A DNA stretch of 31,074 nt from PNAI01 sp964575715 (GCA_964575715.1 CAZNSG010000365.1:1-31074); one strand, 5' to 3'. Positions 7,130 to 15,422 are shown, counted from the stretch's first letter. Notes: generated by a model not told the origin, from the sequence alone. Numbers and translations: made by a program.

Positions 7130-8473
7130 ATGACAATTCCCGGATTCATCTCAGGACTTGATGGGCGTCTGCGGCTGTTTGGCCTCGACGAGCGGGCCAA
7201 AGAAATTTTGATAGAAATTTGGCCAATCATCGCCCCCCATCTAAACGAAGCGGTCGACGAAATTCTCACGGCCACCGGGAACATGCCGCTGGTCTCGCAG
7301 ATTGTCTCCCAGCATCGAGATTCCATCAAGAAACTTGAAGCGGCGCATTTCGAGGCCCTGTTGAACGGAAACCTCGATCAGCGCTACCTCGCTTCATGCC
7401 GCAACACCGTGGAGAAGGAAGCCGCCATAGGGTTCGATGGCCGCATGCGAAGCTCATCCGGAAACTTTGTGCTGCGCGCCGCGATCAGGGCGCTCGCAAA
7501 ACGGCACCGGTTCTCGCCGGCCAAGCTCGCCGAACACGCCATGGTGATTTCGCGGGTGATTGCATTTGACGTTTCAAATGCTCTGACATTGCATCGGGAA
7601 TCTTCCGAAGCACAGACGCAAGCGCGGCGGGTAACGATCGATGCGTCGATTGCGGATTTTTCCGGCGCCATCAGCGGCGTGATCGATGCCATCAAGAATG
7701 CGTCCAAATCGCTCACCAGCTCATGCGCAACCATGAAAGGCGTCGCCAACGATACGCTGAGCCGGATGGCATCGGTCTCCAGCGCGGCGGCGGAAACCAG
7801 GCATCGCGTTGAAGTCGTGGAGACGGCGACCGAACATCTCTCCGGATTGATCGAGCACATCGCCCAGCAGGCGAGTCGCAGCCTGACCATGGCGCGCTCC
7901 GCCGTGGACGACGCGGAGCGCATGCACCAGGCCATCAATTCGCTCAACGATACCGCCAAGCGCATCGGCTCGGTGATCGGCCTGATTTCCGCGATCGCGT
8001 CGCAAACCAATCTGCTGGCGCTCAATGCGACCATCGAGGCGGCGCGCGCCGGCGAGGCGGGTCGCGGTTTTGCGGTGGTTGCCTCGGAAGTGAAGGCGCT
8101 TGCCAATCAGACCACGCGCGCCACCGACGATATTTCGCAGCAGGTCGCGGCCATCCAGGATGCCACCAAGAAAGCGGTCGATGAAATCGCCTCGATCGCG
8201 CGGGTGATCAACGAGCTGACTTCGATTACCACCATCATCGCGTCGGCGGTGGACGAACAAGGCTCGGTTACGCGCGAGATCGCCGGAAGCATGCACACCG
8301 CGGCCAGCAACACGGCACGGGCATCGGTCGAGATCAGTTCGGTCGAACACTCCGCCGGCCAGAGCGCGGCTGCCGTGGACGAAATCGGGGCGTGGACCGA
8401 TCGTCTCTCGGCGGGCGCCAATGATTTGGAAACGCAGGTGGCCAAGTTTTTCGGTCGCGTGCGCGCAGCTTGA
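7130..8473 (+). CDS. Soluble methyl-accepting chemotaxis receptor with globin-type sensor domain
   Basis: A cytoplasmic chemoreceptor of 447 residues from the ATG at 7130 (a GTG at 7106 would add eight). Residues 10-170 look like a protoglobin (globin-coupled sensor) domain: RLRLFGLDERAKEILIEIWP followed by a helical fold. Where heme-binding members have His three residues before Ile-Gly, this protein has Glu97 (VEKEAAIGF), so heme binding is doubtful. Residues 190-445 form the MCP coiled-coil signalling domain, with the conserved hairpin tip ASQTNLLALNATIEAARAGE and GRGFAVVASEVKALANQTTR. There is no membrane segment and no C-terminal CheR-binding pentapeptide. It should signal through CheW and CheA. 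The gene begins just beyond the tRNA-Lys attachment site, so it is host chromosome. Confidence 0.9.
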   Translation: MTIPGFISGLDGRLRLFGLDERAKEILIEIWPIIAPHLNEAVDEILTATGNMPLVSQIVSQHRDSIKKLEAAHFEALLNGNLDQRYLASCRNTVEKEAAIGFDGRMRSSSGNFVLRAAIRALAKRHRFSPAKLAEHAMVISRVIAFDVSNALTLHRESSEAQTQARRVTIDASIADFSGAISGVIDAIKNASKSLTSSCATMKGVANDTLSRMASVSSAAAETRHRVEVVETATEHLSGLIEHIAQQASRSLTMARSAVDDAERMHQAINSLNDTAKRIGSVIGLISAIASQTNLLALNATIEAARAGEAGRGFAVVASEVKALANQTTRATDDISQQVAAIQDATKKAVDEIASIARVINELTSITTIIASAVDEQGSVTREIAGSMHTAASNTARASVEISSVEHSAGQSAAAVDEIGAWTDRLSAGANDLETQVAKFFGRVRAA

Positions 8474-8490
8474 ACCACTAAGCAAGCAGC

Positions 8491-8655
8491 CTATTTCTTC
8501 TTGCGCCAACTAAATCGGAAGACCCCGACGGCAATCAAAGCAAGCGAAATCACCAGGTACCGCATGATCGAAGTGTCGGAATGGAGCTGGCCAAACAATC
8601 CGATAATCCAGAGAGCTGAAAACAACGCAAGCACGACCACCATACCGACACTCAT
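8491..8655 (-). CDS. Small two-helix membrane protein (54 aa)
   Basis: A short frame with all marks of a real gene. The ATG at 8653-8655 has AGGGG four to five bases upstream. The protein has 54 residues: MSVGMVVVLALFSALWIIGL begins a first hydrophobic helix (about 4-22), a short loop (QLHSDTS) follows, then a second helix (MRYLVISLALIAVGVF, about 31-46). It ends with a positive tail, RFSWRKKK. Two helices with a basic C-terminus suggest a hairpin in the inner membrane with both ends in the cytoplasm. It converges with the chemoreceptor gene. I know no function; such proteins may be assembly or regulatory subunits. Confidence 0.6.
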   Translation of the reverse strand: MSVGMVVVLALFSALWIIGLFGQLHSDTSIMRYLVISLALIAVGVFRFSWRKKK

Positions 8656-9106
8656 AACCCCTACCCTTCCACGCTACCGACGCCGACTGCAGCTTAACAC
8701 TACAGAACCCAAAGCTATGCCATTTTTTTCGTCCTGGTCCGAACCCGCATCGCGGTCGATTTAGCGTCCTCACTCTTTCAATACAGCCAACCTTAAATAT
8801 TGCCAAACGCTATGCAAATCGGGATTAGCGATTGTTAACGTTTGCGCCCGTAGCGGCGGGCGGCGACCCGCAAAAAGTCCCCCCCCCACGCGGTTAAGGC
8901 ATCTGCGGTCGCCGCGCCGGCATCGTGTTGCCCGGCCCTCGCGCACTTGTGTGCGTTCGAAATGGCGCACGTGTGACCGGATTTAGCTTATGCACAGCAT
9001 GCCGTTTTTGTGGGAGTTTCACGAAATGGTCGCGTGATCGCCACGAACCTTTAGTTATCTTTGCATTTGTGAATGGGGGCCGGACACAGAGCAAAGGACG
9101 CGCGTC
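8656..9106. other. 451-base gap without recognised gene
   Basis: I see no frame with a ribosome binding site and recognisable product on either strand. The stretch holds a run of nine C at 8879-8887 and an AT-rich part around 8780-8840 that could contain the promoter of the small membrane protein or of the zinc-ribbon gene at 9107. Confidence 0.5.
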
Positions 9107-9322
9107 ATGACCTACCATGGAGTCACGATCCGAGCCGCATCTGCTGCTTCTTGCCACGAACGGCCATGTTGCCCGCGCTGTGGCGACATATTGCTGCTGC
9201 CCGAGGCGGCCGAATTTGCCGGTGAAGATTGCATCCGGCACACCTGGGTTTGTGAGAATTGCGGACAAACGTTCCAAACCGCAGTCGCGTTGCTCGAACG
9301 TTCCGGAAGGGCCTCAAATTGA
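9107..9322 (+). CDS. Small zinc-ribbon protein
   Basis: A 71-residue protein with two CxxC-type knuckles: CPRCGD at about 22-27 and CENCGQ at about 49-54. The spacing of about 24 residues fits a treble-clef or zinc-ribbon fold with one zinc ion bound by four cysteines. A further CC pair lies before the first knuckle (HERPCCPRCG). The ATG is preceded by AAAGGA seven bases upstream. Small zinc-ribbon proteins of this sort are common in Bradyrhizobium relatives, usually annotated as hypothetical. It may bind nucleic acid or another protein; nothing in the neighbourhood decides this. Confidence 0.65.
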   Translation: MTYHGVTIRAASAASCHERPCCPRCGDILLLPEAAEFAGEDCIRHTWVCENCGQTFQTAVALLERSGRASN

Positions 9323-9430
9323 CCGTCAAAACGAGGCGGCGAGCTCCTTTATAGTGATTGCGGAATAGGCTCCAGAACTCAGGTGTTAGTTGGATTAGGG
9401 ACGGCACGTCTCCCTCGGGGAGGACGCTTC

Positions 9431-9637
9431 ATGGGTCGGCTCGTTCGGTTTATTCTTACCTGTTTCGCGTTGGCCGCAATTGGCGCAGCTGCAATCCCGG
9501 CTGGGACAGAGGTGCTGTCCTACAGATCCGATTTGAATGGCAGCAGCGAAGTCCCTCCAAATCAAAGCAAGGTTACGGGCAGCGTTACCGTCACTTATGA
9601 CGCTGCCGGCGAGATCCGCGGCCAAGTGGTCAAGTAA
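9431..9637 (+). pseudogene. CHRD-domain secreted protein with internal deletion
   Basis: A 68-residue product. The ATG at 9431 has GGAGG six bases upstream, and the N-terminus is a signal peptide (RLVRFILTCFALAAIGAAAI). What follows is the start of a CHRD domain (LNGSSEVPPNQSKVTGSVTV). This then jumps straight to GEIRGQVVK, the sequence that normally ends a CHRD domain. The middle, with the AAHFHGPA-type histidine motif and about 70 residues, is missing without loss of frame. This points to an in-frame internal deletion; the product cannot form the full domain. CHRD proteins are secreted and of poorly known function. A strong hairpin at 9664-9690 follows. Confidence 0.6.
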
Positions 9638-9663
9638 TCGCGTACTCACAAGGCCCGGACTGT

Positions 9664-9690
9664 GGAACCCGCCCTGATCAGGCGGGTTCC
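9664..9690 (+). terminator. Hairpin after the CHRD gene
   Basis: GGAACCCGCC at 9664-9673 pairs perfectly with GGCGGGTTCC at 9681-9690 around a seven-base loop. It lies 27 bases after the CHRD stop. A weak T-containing tract follows (TACCTATTT), so it may act as a terminator. Confidence 0.6.
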
Positions 9691-9759
9691 TACCTATTTG
9701 GGCTTGCTAGGGCCTTATCCGTTTTGGCGGAATCGGAGCGGGGCCCTAGCTTTTCGATT

Positions 9760-9809
9760 GAGCATGATCTTTTCCGAAAACCGGTTCCCACTTTTCGGGA
9801 TCATTCTCT
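9760..9809. repeat. Dispersed palindromic repeat (GAGCATGATC type)
   Basis: The sequence starts GAGCATGATCTTTTCCGAAAA and ends CTTTTCGGGATCATTCTC, an imperfect palindrome with CCGGTTCC in the middle. I recognise it as a very common intergenic repeat of Bradyrhizobium-like genomes. It lies between the CHRD gene and the end of the binding-protein gene, and could end or stabilise transcripts. Confidence 0.7.
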
Positions 9810-9813
9810 TAAT

Positions 9814-10827
9814 CTATTGCTTTGCTATTCCAGCCTTTTCGATCACTTGCGACCACTTCTGGATGTCGGCCTTCATGCGCGCATCGACCTCGGCGGGCGA
9901 ACTCGCCTTGGTCTCAATGCCCAGTTCAAGCGCCCGCTTTTTGACGTCGGGGTTGCTCAGCACATCGCGCAGTGCGCGATTGAGGATGTCGATGACCGCC
10001 GGCGGCGTGCCGGCCGGTGCGTATAATGCATTCCACGATACCACCTCGAACCCGGCTACGCCGCTTTGCTGCACAGTCGGGACATTGGGAAGGGCCTCTG
10101 AGGATTTTGGTCCGGTCCACGCGAGCGCGCGCGTCTTGTTGTCAGATAGTCCCGGCCTGAGAGCGGCATAGAAATCGACCACCAGCTGAACGTCATTGCG
10201 CAACAGTGCGATGACGGCTTCACCTGTGGTGCGGAATGGAACAATGACGAAATTAGTGCCGGCTGTGGATTTTAACAGTTCCGCCGTGAGATGCTGCGTG
10301 CTGCCGGGATTGATGGTGCCGACATTGAGCGTGCCGGGTTTCTCCTTGGCCGCCTTAATGAAGTCCTGCAGCGTCTTGAATTGCGACTCCGCGTTGACGA
10401 TGAGCAAGGTATCAAAATAGCCGACACTCGAGATCGGCACGAAATCTTTCAGCGGATCGAAGGGCAGACTTTTGAATAGCGGGACGCTGATCGCGGTACC
10501 GTTGGTCAGCAATGCAATCGTGTATCCATCGTTGCCGCCGGAGGTGGCGGCGCGCGCCGCGGCGATGCCGCCGGCGCCGGGCGCATTCTCTACGATGAAA
10601 CGCTGGCCGAGCTTCTCGCCGAGCTTGTCGGCGACCAGACGCGTGGTGACATCGGCAACGCCACCCGGGCCGAACGGCACGATCACGCGCACCGGCTTGT
10701 TCGGGTATGCGCCTTGTGCCTGCGCCGCACCCGTCGACCAAAGGGCGCAAAACAGTGGGGCAATGAGAAGCGCCTTGCAGACAGTTCTGCGCAGCGACAT
10801 TGTCGCATTGCCCGTCATTGCTGTCAT
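9814..10827 (-). CDS. TctC/Bug-family periplasmic solute-binding protein
   Basis: A 337-residue protein of the tripartite tricarboxylate transporter receptor family. The start at 10827 has GAGGAAAG four bases upstream. A signal peptide covers about 1-37 (TVCKALLIAPLFCALWSTGA), cleaved after AQA. The mature protein starts with the family hallmark YPNKPVRVIVPFGPGGVADV. VENAPGAGGIAAARAATS, DGYTIALLTNGTA and the C-terminal domain (VPTVQQSGVAGFEVVSWNAL) follow. In the periplasm it would bind a carboxylate-type ligand. No TctA or TctB membrane genes are next to it, so it is an orphan; such receptors are abundant in these bacteria and may serve a distant transporter or a signalling system. The ligand cannot be read from sequence. 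Confidence 0.92.
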   Translation of the reverse strand: MTAMTGNATMSLRRTVCKALLIAPLFCALWSTGAAQAQGAYPNKPVRVIVPFGPGGVADVTTRLVADKLGEKLGQRFIVENAPGAGGIAAARAATSGGNDGYTIALLTNGTAISVPLFKSLPFDPLKDFVPISSVGYFDTLLIVNAESQFKTLQDFIKAAKEKPGTLNVGTINPGSTQHLTAELLKSTAGTNFVIVPFRTTGEAVIALLRNDVQLVVDFYAALRPGLSDNKTRALAWTGPKSSEALPNVPTVQQSGVAGFEVVSWNALYAPAGTPPAVIDILNRALRDVLSNPDVKKRALELGIETKASSPAEVDARMKADIQKWSQVIEKAGIAKQ

Positions 10828-11081
10828 GATACTTTCCTCGTTCGCTACCGGTTTACGTGCTGGTTCATAAAGGTTCTTACGGTTGCCCGCCAGCGTTCAT
10901 TCACGTGGCATGTTATCATAGCAGGCCGCCCGAAGGCAGCGCACTGGCGGTGCCGAGACGATCGCAGGGCCGCAGATCGAGGCGCGCCCCTTCGCAAGTT
11001 TTCCGCATGAGCGATTGGCAACCATTCGATCTGCGCTATATACCTGCAACTCTTTGGACGATTGATGGAAATTCCGCCTCG

Positions 11082-11152
11082 TGTGGTGGTTCAGATGTTC
11101 CCTTCATCCCCGCCTCTAAGTCCGTGAAGGGAACTTCTGAACCAAAACCACA
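11082..11152. repeat. Inverted repeat A (GGTTCAGA...GTTCCCTTCA)
   Basis: Arm one at 11082-11106 (TGTGGT-GGTTCAGATGTTCCCTTCA) pairs with arm two at 11125-11152 around an 18-base loop. Arm two carries three extra bases, which leave a bulge, and one mismatch. As RNA this would be a stem of about 25 pairs. Confidence 0.75.
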
Positions 11153-11168
11153 TTAGAATCGTACATTG

Positions 11169-11244
11169 CTAGTGTCCTTTCGAATCCGAAGTTCGCTAAC
11201 GAGGGCGCTGTGAATACAAGCGAACTTCGGATTCGAAACACTAG
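11169..11244. repeat. Inverted repeat B (CTAGTGT...TTCGAATCCGAAG)
   Basis: Arm one at 11169-11197 begins CTAGTGTCCTTTCGAATCC and pairs with arm two at 11219-11244 (ending GAAACACTAG) around a 21-base loop. One three-base bulge (CCT) interrupts 26 pairs. I remember the TTCGAATCCGAAGTTCGC core as a dispersed repeat of Bradyrhizobium-like genomes. It lies 16 bases from repeat A. Confidence 0.8.
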
Positions 11245-11306
11245 CCGCTAATTTTGCAATACCGGCGGAGATGGCGCCGTGCCATGCTGCCGCGTGGGAG
11301 TCGGCT

Positions 11307-12059
11307 ATGCGCTGTCCGTATTGCGCGGAAGAGATCAAAGACGAGGTGGCGGTCTGCAAACACTGCCACCGCGATCTCTTTGTCGCACGGCGACTGCTCG
11401 AACAGATCGGCGATATGAGCAAACGCCTTGAGCTGGCCGGGGACACGGCAGGAAGCGCGGGTAGCGCAATAACGGTCCATGATCATCGCGGGCATACACA
11501 ACATCACTATCCGGCGGTCACGGCATTGGAGTCCTTCGCGCTCACCTACATTGTGCTGGTGGTCGCGCACTTTCTCATCATCATACATTTCGATCTAAAG
11601 CTGAACTATTTGCGTCTTTTTTCGATTGCGGTGCCGATCATGTTCGGCCTGCTCTGCCGAGATTCGGAAAGAAAGACGCTCACAAATGGATTGCTCCTGG
11701 GCTTGGCAATCGCCGTTGCCGCGATTCCTACCATGACGGCGATCGTGTCGGCGGTGGACAAGGTCCCGTTCCTGCCCAAGGATTCCTATGAGTGGTGGGA
11801 GCACGCCTACTACAGCGCGAGTATCGCATTTGGTTTTTTGACCGGCGTGATTGTCCGTCACACGCTCATCGCGCTGTACGTACCGAACGCCAAGCTCAAT
11901 AAAACGATCGAATGGGTCACACGCTTCATTGTGGACCAATTCGCGGACGGAAAACCGCGGTTCACCTTGAAGGTCATTCGATCCGTAATTTCCTCAATTT
12001 TGGGCCTCAGTTCAGCGATTATCTCAATAATCATGGGGTTTTTGGAGTTCCTGAAATAA
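11307..12059 (+). CDS. Zinc-ribbon membrane protein of unknown function
   Basis: A 250-residue protein starting at the ATG at 11307, which has GGGAG six bases upstream. It opens directly with a zinc ribbon: CPYCAEEI and CKHCHRDL, separated by about 13 residues. A short amphipathic helix and a His-rich stretch follow (HDHRGHTQHHY). Residues 70-180 hold several membrane helices: ALTYIVLVVAHFLIIIHFDL, FSIAVPIMFGLL, LLLGLAIAVAAIPTMTAIVS and YSASIAFGFLTGVIVRHTLI. The C-terminus has a further amphipathic or hydrophobic segment, SILGLSSAIISIIMGFLEFL. N-terminal zinc ribbons on membrane proteins usually sense or bridge to soluble partners. The neighbours give no clue to the role. Confidence 0.75.
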   Translation: MRCPYCAEEIKDEVAVCKHCHRDLFVARRLLEQIGDMSKRLELAGDTAGSAGSAITVHDHRGHTQHHYPAVTALESFALTYIVLVVAHFLIIIHFDLKLNYLRLFSIAVPIMFGLLCRDSERKTLTNGLLLGLAIAVAAIPTMTAIVSAVDKVPFLPKDSYEWWEHAYYSASIAFGFLTGVIVRHTLIALYVPNAKLNKTIEWVTRFIVDQFADGKPRFTLKVIRSVISSILGLSSAIISIIMGFLEFLK

Positions 12060-12198
12060 CCGGTTTCCAGCGGCAAACTTGGACGCTTCTTGGGCGTATG
12101 TTGCCGTTGAAATCGGGCGTCATTTGAGCGATTCTGATGCGGGCGGCATTACATCGCTTTGAACCAAACGCGATCGGTCAAAGGGAGGTTGCGTTATC

Positions 12199-12666
12199 AT
12201 GTGGCATCCCAAGTTGACGCTTCTCATTGGTGCATTTGCTTTGTCGGCATTGATGTGCGCATTGCCACAAATTGCCACGGCGCAAATGCTGATCTCGGAA
12301 ACAGAAGCCAAGCTGCCGACCTCGCAGGATTCCACCATGGCCACACGCGGCCTCACCCGAGGCCCCGCAATTGAAATGATCTCACCGGCGCACGGAGCGC
12401 GAAACGTCAAGGCGCCGTTGCCGTTCAAAGTCAAGTTCACCGGTCGAAATAACGTCGCCATCGATCCGGCGAGTGTTAAGCTTACATACTTGCGTTTTCC
12501 AACGGTCGATTTGACCGAGCGGATCAAATCGTATTTGACCAAGGATGGAATCGATATGGCCCGGGCCGAGGTTCCGCCCGGCACGCATGTTCTTCGCCTC
12601 GATGTGAAAGATACCGAGGGCCGCGCCACTTCGGCCACGATCACGCTTTCGGTCGCGCCAAAATGA
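12199..12666 (+). CDS. Secreted protein with CopC/Ig-like domain
   Basis: A 155-residue exported protein. The ATG is preceded by GGGAGG ten bases upstream. A signal peptide occupies about 1-29 (LTLLIGAFALSALMCALPQI), probably cleaved after ATA or AQ. The mature part contains a bacterial Ig-like (Big-type) beta-sandwich: EMISPAHGARNVKAPLPFKV, VAIDPASVKLTYLRFPTVDL and PGTHVLRLDVKDTEGRATSA. The SPAxGAxxVxxP start resembles CopC-type and other extracellular Ig-like domains, but no copper-binding histidine pattern is visible, so I do not call it CopC. It probably acts in the periplasm as a binding or adhesive domain. It converges with the molybdenum hydroxylase genes. Confidence 0.7.
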   Translation: MWHPKLTLLIGAFALSALMCALPQIATAQMLISETEAKLPTSQDSTMATRGLTRGPAIEMISPAHGARNVKAPLPFKVKFTGRNNVAIDPASVKLTYLRFPTVDLTERIKSYLTKDGIDMARAEVPPGTHVLRLDVKDTEGRATSATITLSVAPK

Positions 12667-12702
12667 CGACAGTTTCGCCGCGCCAGCGTTGCCTCGTAAT
12701 CT

Positions 12703-14913
12703 CTAACCCAACGCGGCCATGACGCGTTGCGCGCTCAGCGGCAGCGAGCGCAGCCGCCTGCCCGTCGCATTGGCAAACGCATTGGCGATCGCCGCCGCCG
12801 CCGGCCCTTGCGAGGCCTCGCCGGCTCCGAGCGATTTCTCATGCGGGCGGTCGAGCAACTCGACAGTAACCTTGGGCACCTCCGGCATGGTGAGGATCGG
12901 ATAGCTCGCCCAGTCGCGCGAGAGGATGCCGTTCTTGCCGTATTGCACCTCTTCGAACAATGTCCAACTGGTCGACTGGATGATGCCGCCCTCGATCTGG
13001 CTGATGAGCCCGTCGGGATTGATGACGAGACCAGCGTCGGTTGCGGCCCAAGCTTGCGGTACGCGCAGGCGGCCGCTGGCGCGATCGACCTCGACGGTTG
13101 CCACCACCGCGACGTAGCTGGCTAGATTCTTGTATCTTGCGAAGCCGATGCCGCGGCCGCGTGAGCCGTCACCCTGCTGGCCCGGCCGCCATTTGGCCAT
13201 GGCGGCCGCCTTCTCGATCACCGCGCGCGCGCGCGGATCTTTCAAGTGCGCGAGCCGAAACGCAATCGGATCGGCGCCGATGACATTGGCAAGCTCATCC
13301 ATGAAGGATTCGATCGCGAACACGTTGGCGTAGGCGCCGAGCGTGCGCAGCGCCGATACGCGGATCGGCATGTCCTGGACGAAGTGATGCAGCACCCGCT
13401 GATTGGCAAATTCGTACAGCGGAACGGCGTTGCGGTCGCCTCCGCCGGCCGGTTGCGGCGGGGAAGTCGGCGGCCCCATCGGCTGCGGCTCGGCCAGATA
13501 CCAGGCCGCCAGCACATTGGTTCCACTGGTGGACTGCGGCCGGGTGGAGTGACTGTTGCTCCACAATTCATACTGCCAATTGTAGATGCGTCCTTCGGGA
13601 TCGAGCGCCGCCTTCACCTGCATGGCCATGGCCGGGCCATAGGGCTCCCAGGCGAATTCGTCGTCGCGCATCCACTGCAGGCGCACCGGCCGCCCGGGCG
13701 TCGCGCGCGCAAGCAGCGCTGCGTCAGCAGCGACATCGTCGGCGCCATTGTGGCCGTAGCAGCCGGCGCCCTCGACATGAATGCAGCGGATGGCCGCCAC
13801 TGGCATCTTCAGCGTCTTCGCCAGCTCGTTGCGCAGCGGAAACACGCCTTGCGAATGCGTCCATACCGTCAGCTTGCCATTGCGCATTTCGGCAAGCGCG
13901 CAGGACGGAGCGATCGAGGCATGCGCCAGATAAGGTTTGGTGTAGGTCGCTTGAAACATGCGGCCGCCGGCCAGCAAAGCTCCGTCCTTAACGCCGATGA
14001 GCATATCCGCGCTGGGGAGCGATTTGAGATGCTCGAAGATGCGATCGGGCTCGGGCAGTTCGGGCCCAAGATTCCATTTGGCACCGTTGGCCAAGGCGGC
14101 GCGCGCATTGATCGCTTGTTCTTCACGCTCGGCAATGACGCCCAGGAATGAGCCATCGCGTACAACCGCGACGACGCCGGGCATGGCCTTGGCCGCGACA
14201 TCATTGACGCTCTCAAGGGTCGAGCCGTAGCGCGGGGGCCGCACTACACGGCCATGCAGCATCCTAGGAAGCCGAATATCCTGCACAAAGGCGGCGCCGC
14301 CGGTGAGCTTGGCCGGAAGGTCGAGGCGCGGGATCGATTTTCCGACGATCTTATACGTGGACGTGGATTTCGGCGCGACGCTGGCGGTGGCCTCGCGCTT
14401 GAGATTGGCAGCGGCGGCAACCGCGCTGTAGGGAATATGTTGGCCATCAGGCGCGCTGATCATACCGTCAGCGGTGCTAAGCTTGTCGGCTGTCGTGCTG
14501 AGATGTTTGGCCGCAAGCTCAAGCAAGATGCCCCGCACCTCGGCTGCGGCGAAGCGCAATGCGGTGCCGCTGTTTTCGATCGATTGGCTGCCCGCGGTCT
14601 GCCCTTCGTTCGGAGTCTGGCTGGTATCGCCGGAGATCATTCGCACGCGCGCGAGCGGCAGGTCGAGTTCCTCCGCCGCGATCTGTGCCAGCGCGGTAAG
14701 GATACCTTGGCCGAATTCCACCTTGCCGGTGAACACAGTTGCGCTGCCGTTGGCATTGATGCGCAGCCAGGCGTCGAGCATGCGATTGTTGTTGAGACTG
14801 CCGGGAAGTCGCGCGCTCTGCGCAAACACGTTGACCGGATCGAACGAGAAGGCCAGCACGATCCCGCCAATACCTTTGTTGAAGCTGCGACGGCTCAGCG
14901 TGGGAGCGTTCAT
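12703..14913 (-). CDS. Molybdenum hydroxylase large subunit (xanthine dehydrogenase/IorB family)
   Basis: A 736-residue molybdopterin-binding subunit. A twin-arginine-type signal lies at the N-terminus (SRRSFNKGIGGIVLAFSFDP), so it is probably exported folded with its cofactor. After this come VFTGKVEFGQGILTALAQIA, the N-terminal Moco domain. A middle aldehyde-oxidase a/b hammerhead region includes KLTGGAAFVQDIRLPRMLHG. The C-terminal motif SLGAGEASQGPAAAAIANAF carries the probable catalytic glutamate of GxGE. A GAGGAGG site lies ahead of the ATG. Size and signal fit the isoquinoline 1-oxidoreductase beta-subunit branch more than cytosolic xanthine dehydrogenase. The 2Fe-2S subunit lies 41 bases upstream in the same operon. 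Electrons usually go on to a cytochrome c; no such gene is adjacent. The substrate is unknown, possibly an aldehyde or N-heterocycle. Confidence 0.9.
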   Translation of the reverse strand: MNAPTLSRRSFNKGIGGIVLAFSFDPVNVFAQSARLPGSLNNNRMLDAWLRINANGSATVFTGKVEFGQGILTALAQIAAEELDLPLARVRMISGDTSQTPNEGQTAGSQSIENSGTALRFAAAEVRGILLELAAKHLSTTADKLSTADGMISAPDGQHIPYSAVAAAANLKREATASVAPKSTSTYKIVGKSIPRLDLPAKLTGGAAFVQDIRLPRMLHGRVVRPPRYGSTLESVNDVAAKAMPGVVAVVRDGSFLGVIAEREEQAINARAALANGAKWNLGPELPEPDRIFEHLKSLPSADMLIGVKDGALLAGGRMFQATYTKPYLAHASIAPSCALAEMRNGKLTVWTHSQGVFPLRNELAKTLKMPVAAIRCIHVEGAGCYGHNGADDVAADAALLARATPGRPVRLQWMRDDEFAWEPYGPAMAMQVKAALDPEGRIYNWQYELWSNSHSTRPQSTSGTNVLAAWYLAEPQPMGPPTSPPQPAGGGDRNAVPLYEFANQRVLHHFVQDMPIRVSALRTLGAYANVFAIESFMDELANVIGADPIAFRLAHLKDPRARAVIEKAAAMAKWRPGQQGDGSRGRGIGFARYKNLASYVAVVATVEVDRASGRLRVPQAWAATDAGLVINPDGLISQIEGGIIQSTSWTLFEEVQYGKNGILSRDWASYPILTMPEVPKVTVELLDRPHEKSLGAGEASQGPAAAAIANAFANATGRRLRSLPLSAQRVMAALG

Positions 14914-14954
14914 GGTCCGGTCCTCCTCCTCACCTGCCCATCACTCGGGCCGCA

Positions 14955-15422
14955 TTACTTGGTCCGCATTAATTGGGCTGCGCGCATGACGGCGCGAACA
15001 ATGCGATTGTGCGTGCCGCAACGGCATAGGTTGTCGGCGAGCGCCGTGCGCACGTCGGCATCGCTTGGGCGCGGATTGCGGTCGAGCAATTCCTTCGCCG
15101 TCATTATCATGCCGTTGATGCAATAGCCGCACTGTGCCGCCTGCTCGTCCAGGAACGCCTTCTGCAGTGGATGCGGATTGTCGATGGTGCCGAGGCCCTC
15201 GATCGTGGTGATCTCCGCGTTGGCGAGCGAGCCGATCGGCGTCTGGCACGAGCGCTCCGCCTTGCCATTGAGCAAGACGGTGCAAGCGCCGCATTGCGCA
15301 AGACCGCAGCCGAACTTTGCGCCGTTGAGCGCAAAATCGTTGCGCAGCACATAGAGCAGCGGAGTTTCCGGCTGGGCCGCGGTCCTGCGGGTTTGCCCGT
15401 TGACCTTGAGATTGATGGCCAT
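14955..15422 (-). CDS. 2Fe-2S subunit of molybdenum hydroxylase (IorA-like)
   Basis: A 155-residue protein with two 2Fe-2S domains of the xanthine dehydrogenase family. The N-terminal plant-type ferredoxin domain has FGCGLAQCGACTVLLNGKAE followed by RSC, giving the usual four cysteines. The C-terminal all-helical domain has QCGYCINGMIMTAKELLDRN and LADNLCRCGTHNRI. All eight cluster ligands are in place. The start at 15422 follows GGAGAGGGAGG. It passes electrons from the molybdenum site of the large subunit, whose gene is 41 bases downstream. It has no export signal, so it probably travels with the large subunit through the Tat route. A hairpin sits directly before the ribosome binding site. 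Confidence 0.93.
   Translation of the reverse strand: MAINLKVNGQTRRTAAQPETPLLYVLRNDFALNGAKFGCGLAQCGACTVLLNGKAERSCQTPIGSLANAEITTIEGLGTIDNPHPLQKAFLDEQAAQCGYCINGMIMTAKELLDRNPRPSDADVRTALADNLCRCGTHNRIVRAVMRAAQLMRTK

Larger units (their letters stand above)
10828..11306. other. 479-base gap with two long inverted repeats; no gene seen
   Basis: This divergent spacer lies between the solute-binding protein gene and the zinc-ribbon membrane protein gene. The right half is filled by two imperfect inverted repeats (listed separately). The left half presumably holds the promoter of the binding-protein gene; I see no convincing coding frame. Confidence 0.5.

Noticed and set aside
12199..12666. Copper-resistance protein CopC
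   Set aside because: The Ig-like fold is similar but the N-terminal His and other copper ligands are not visible.
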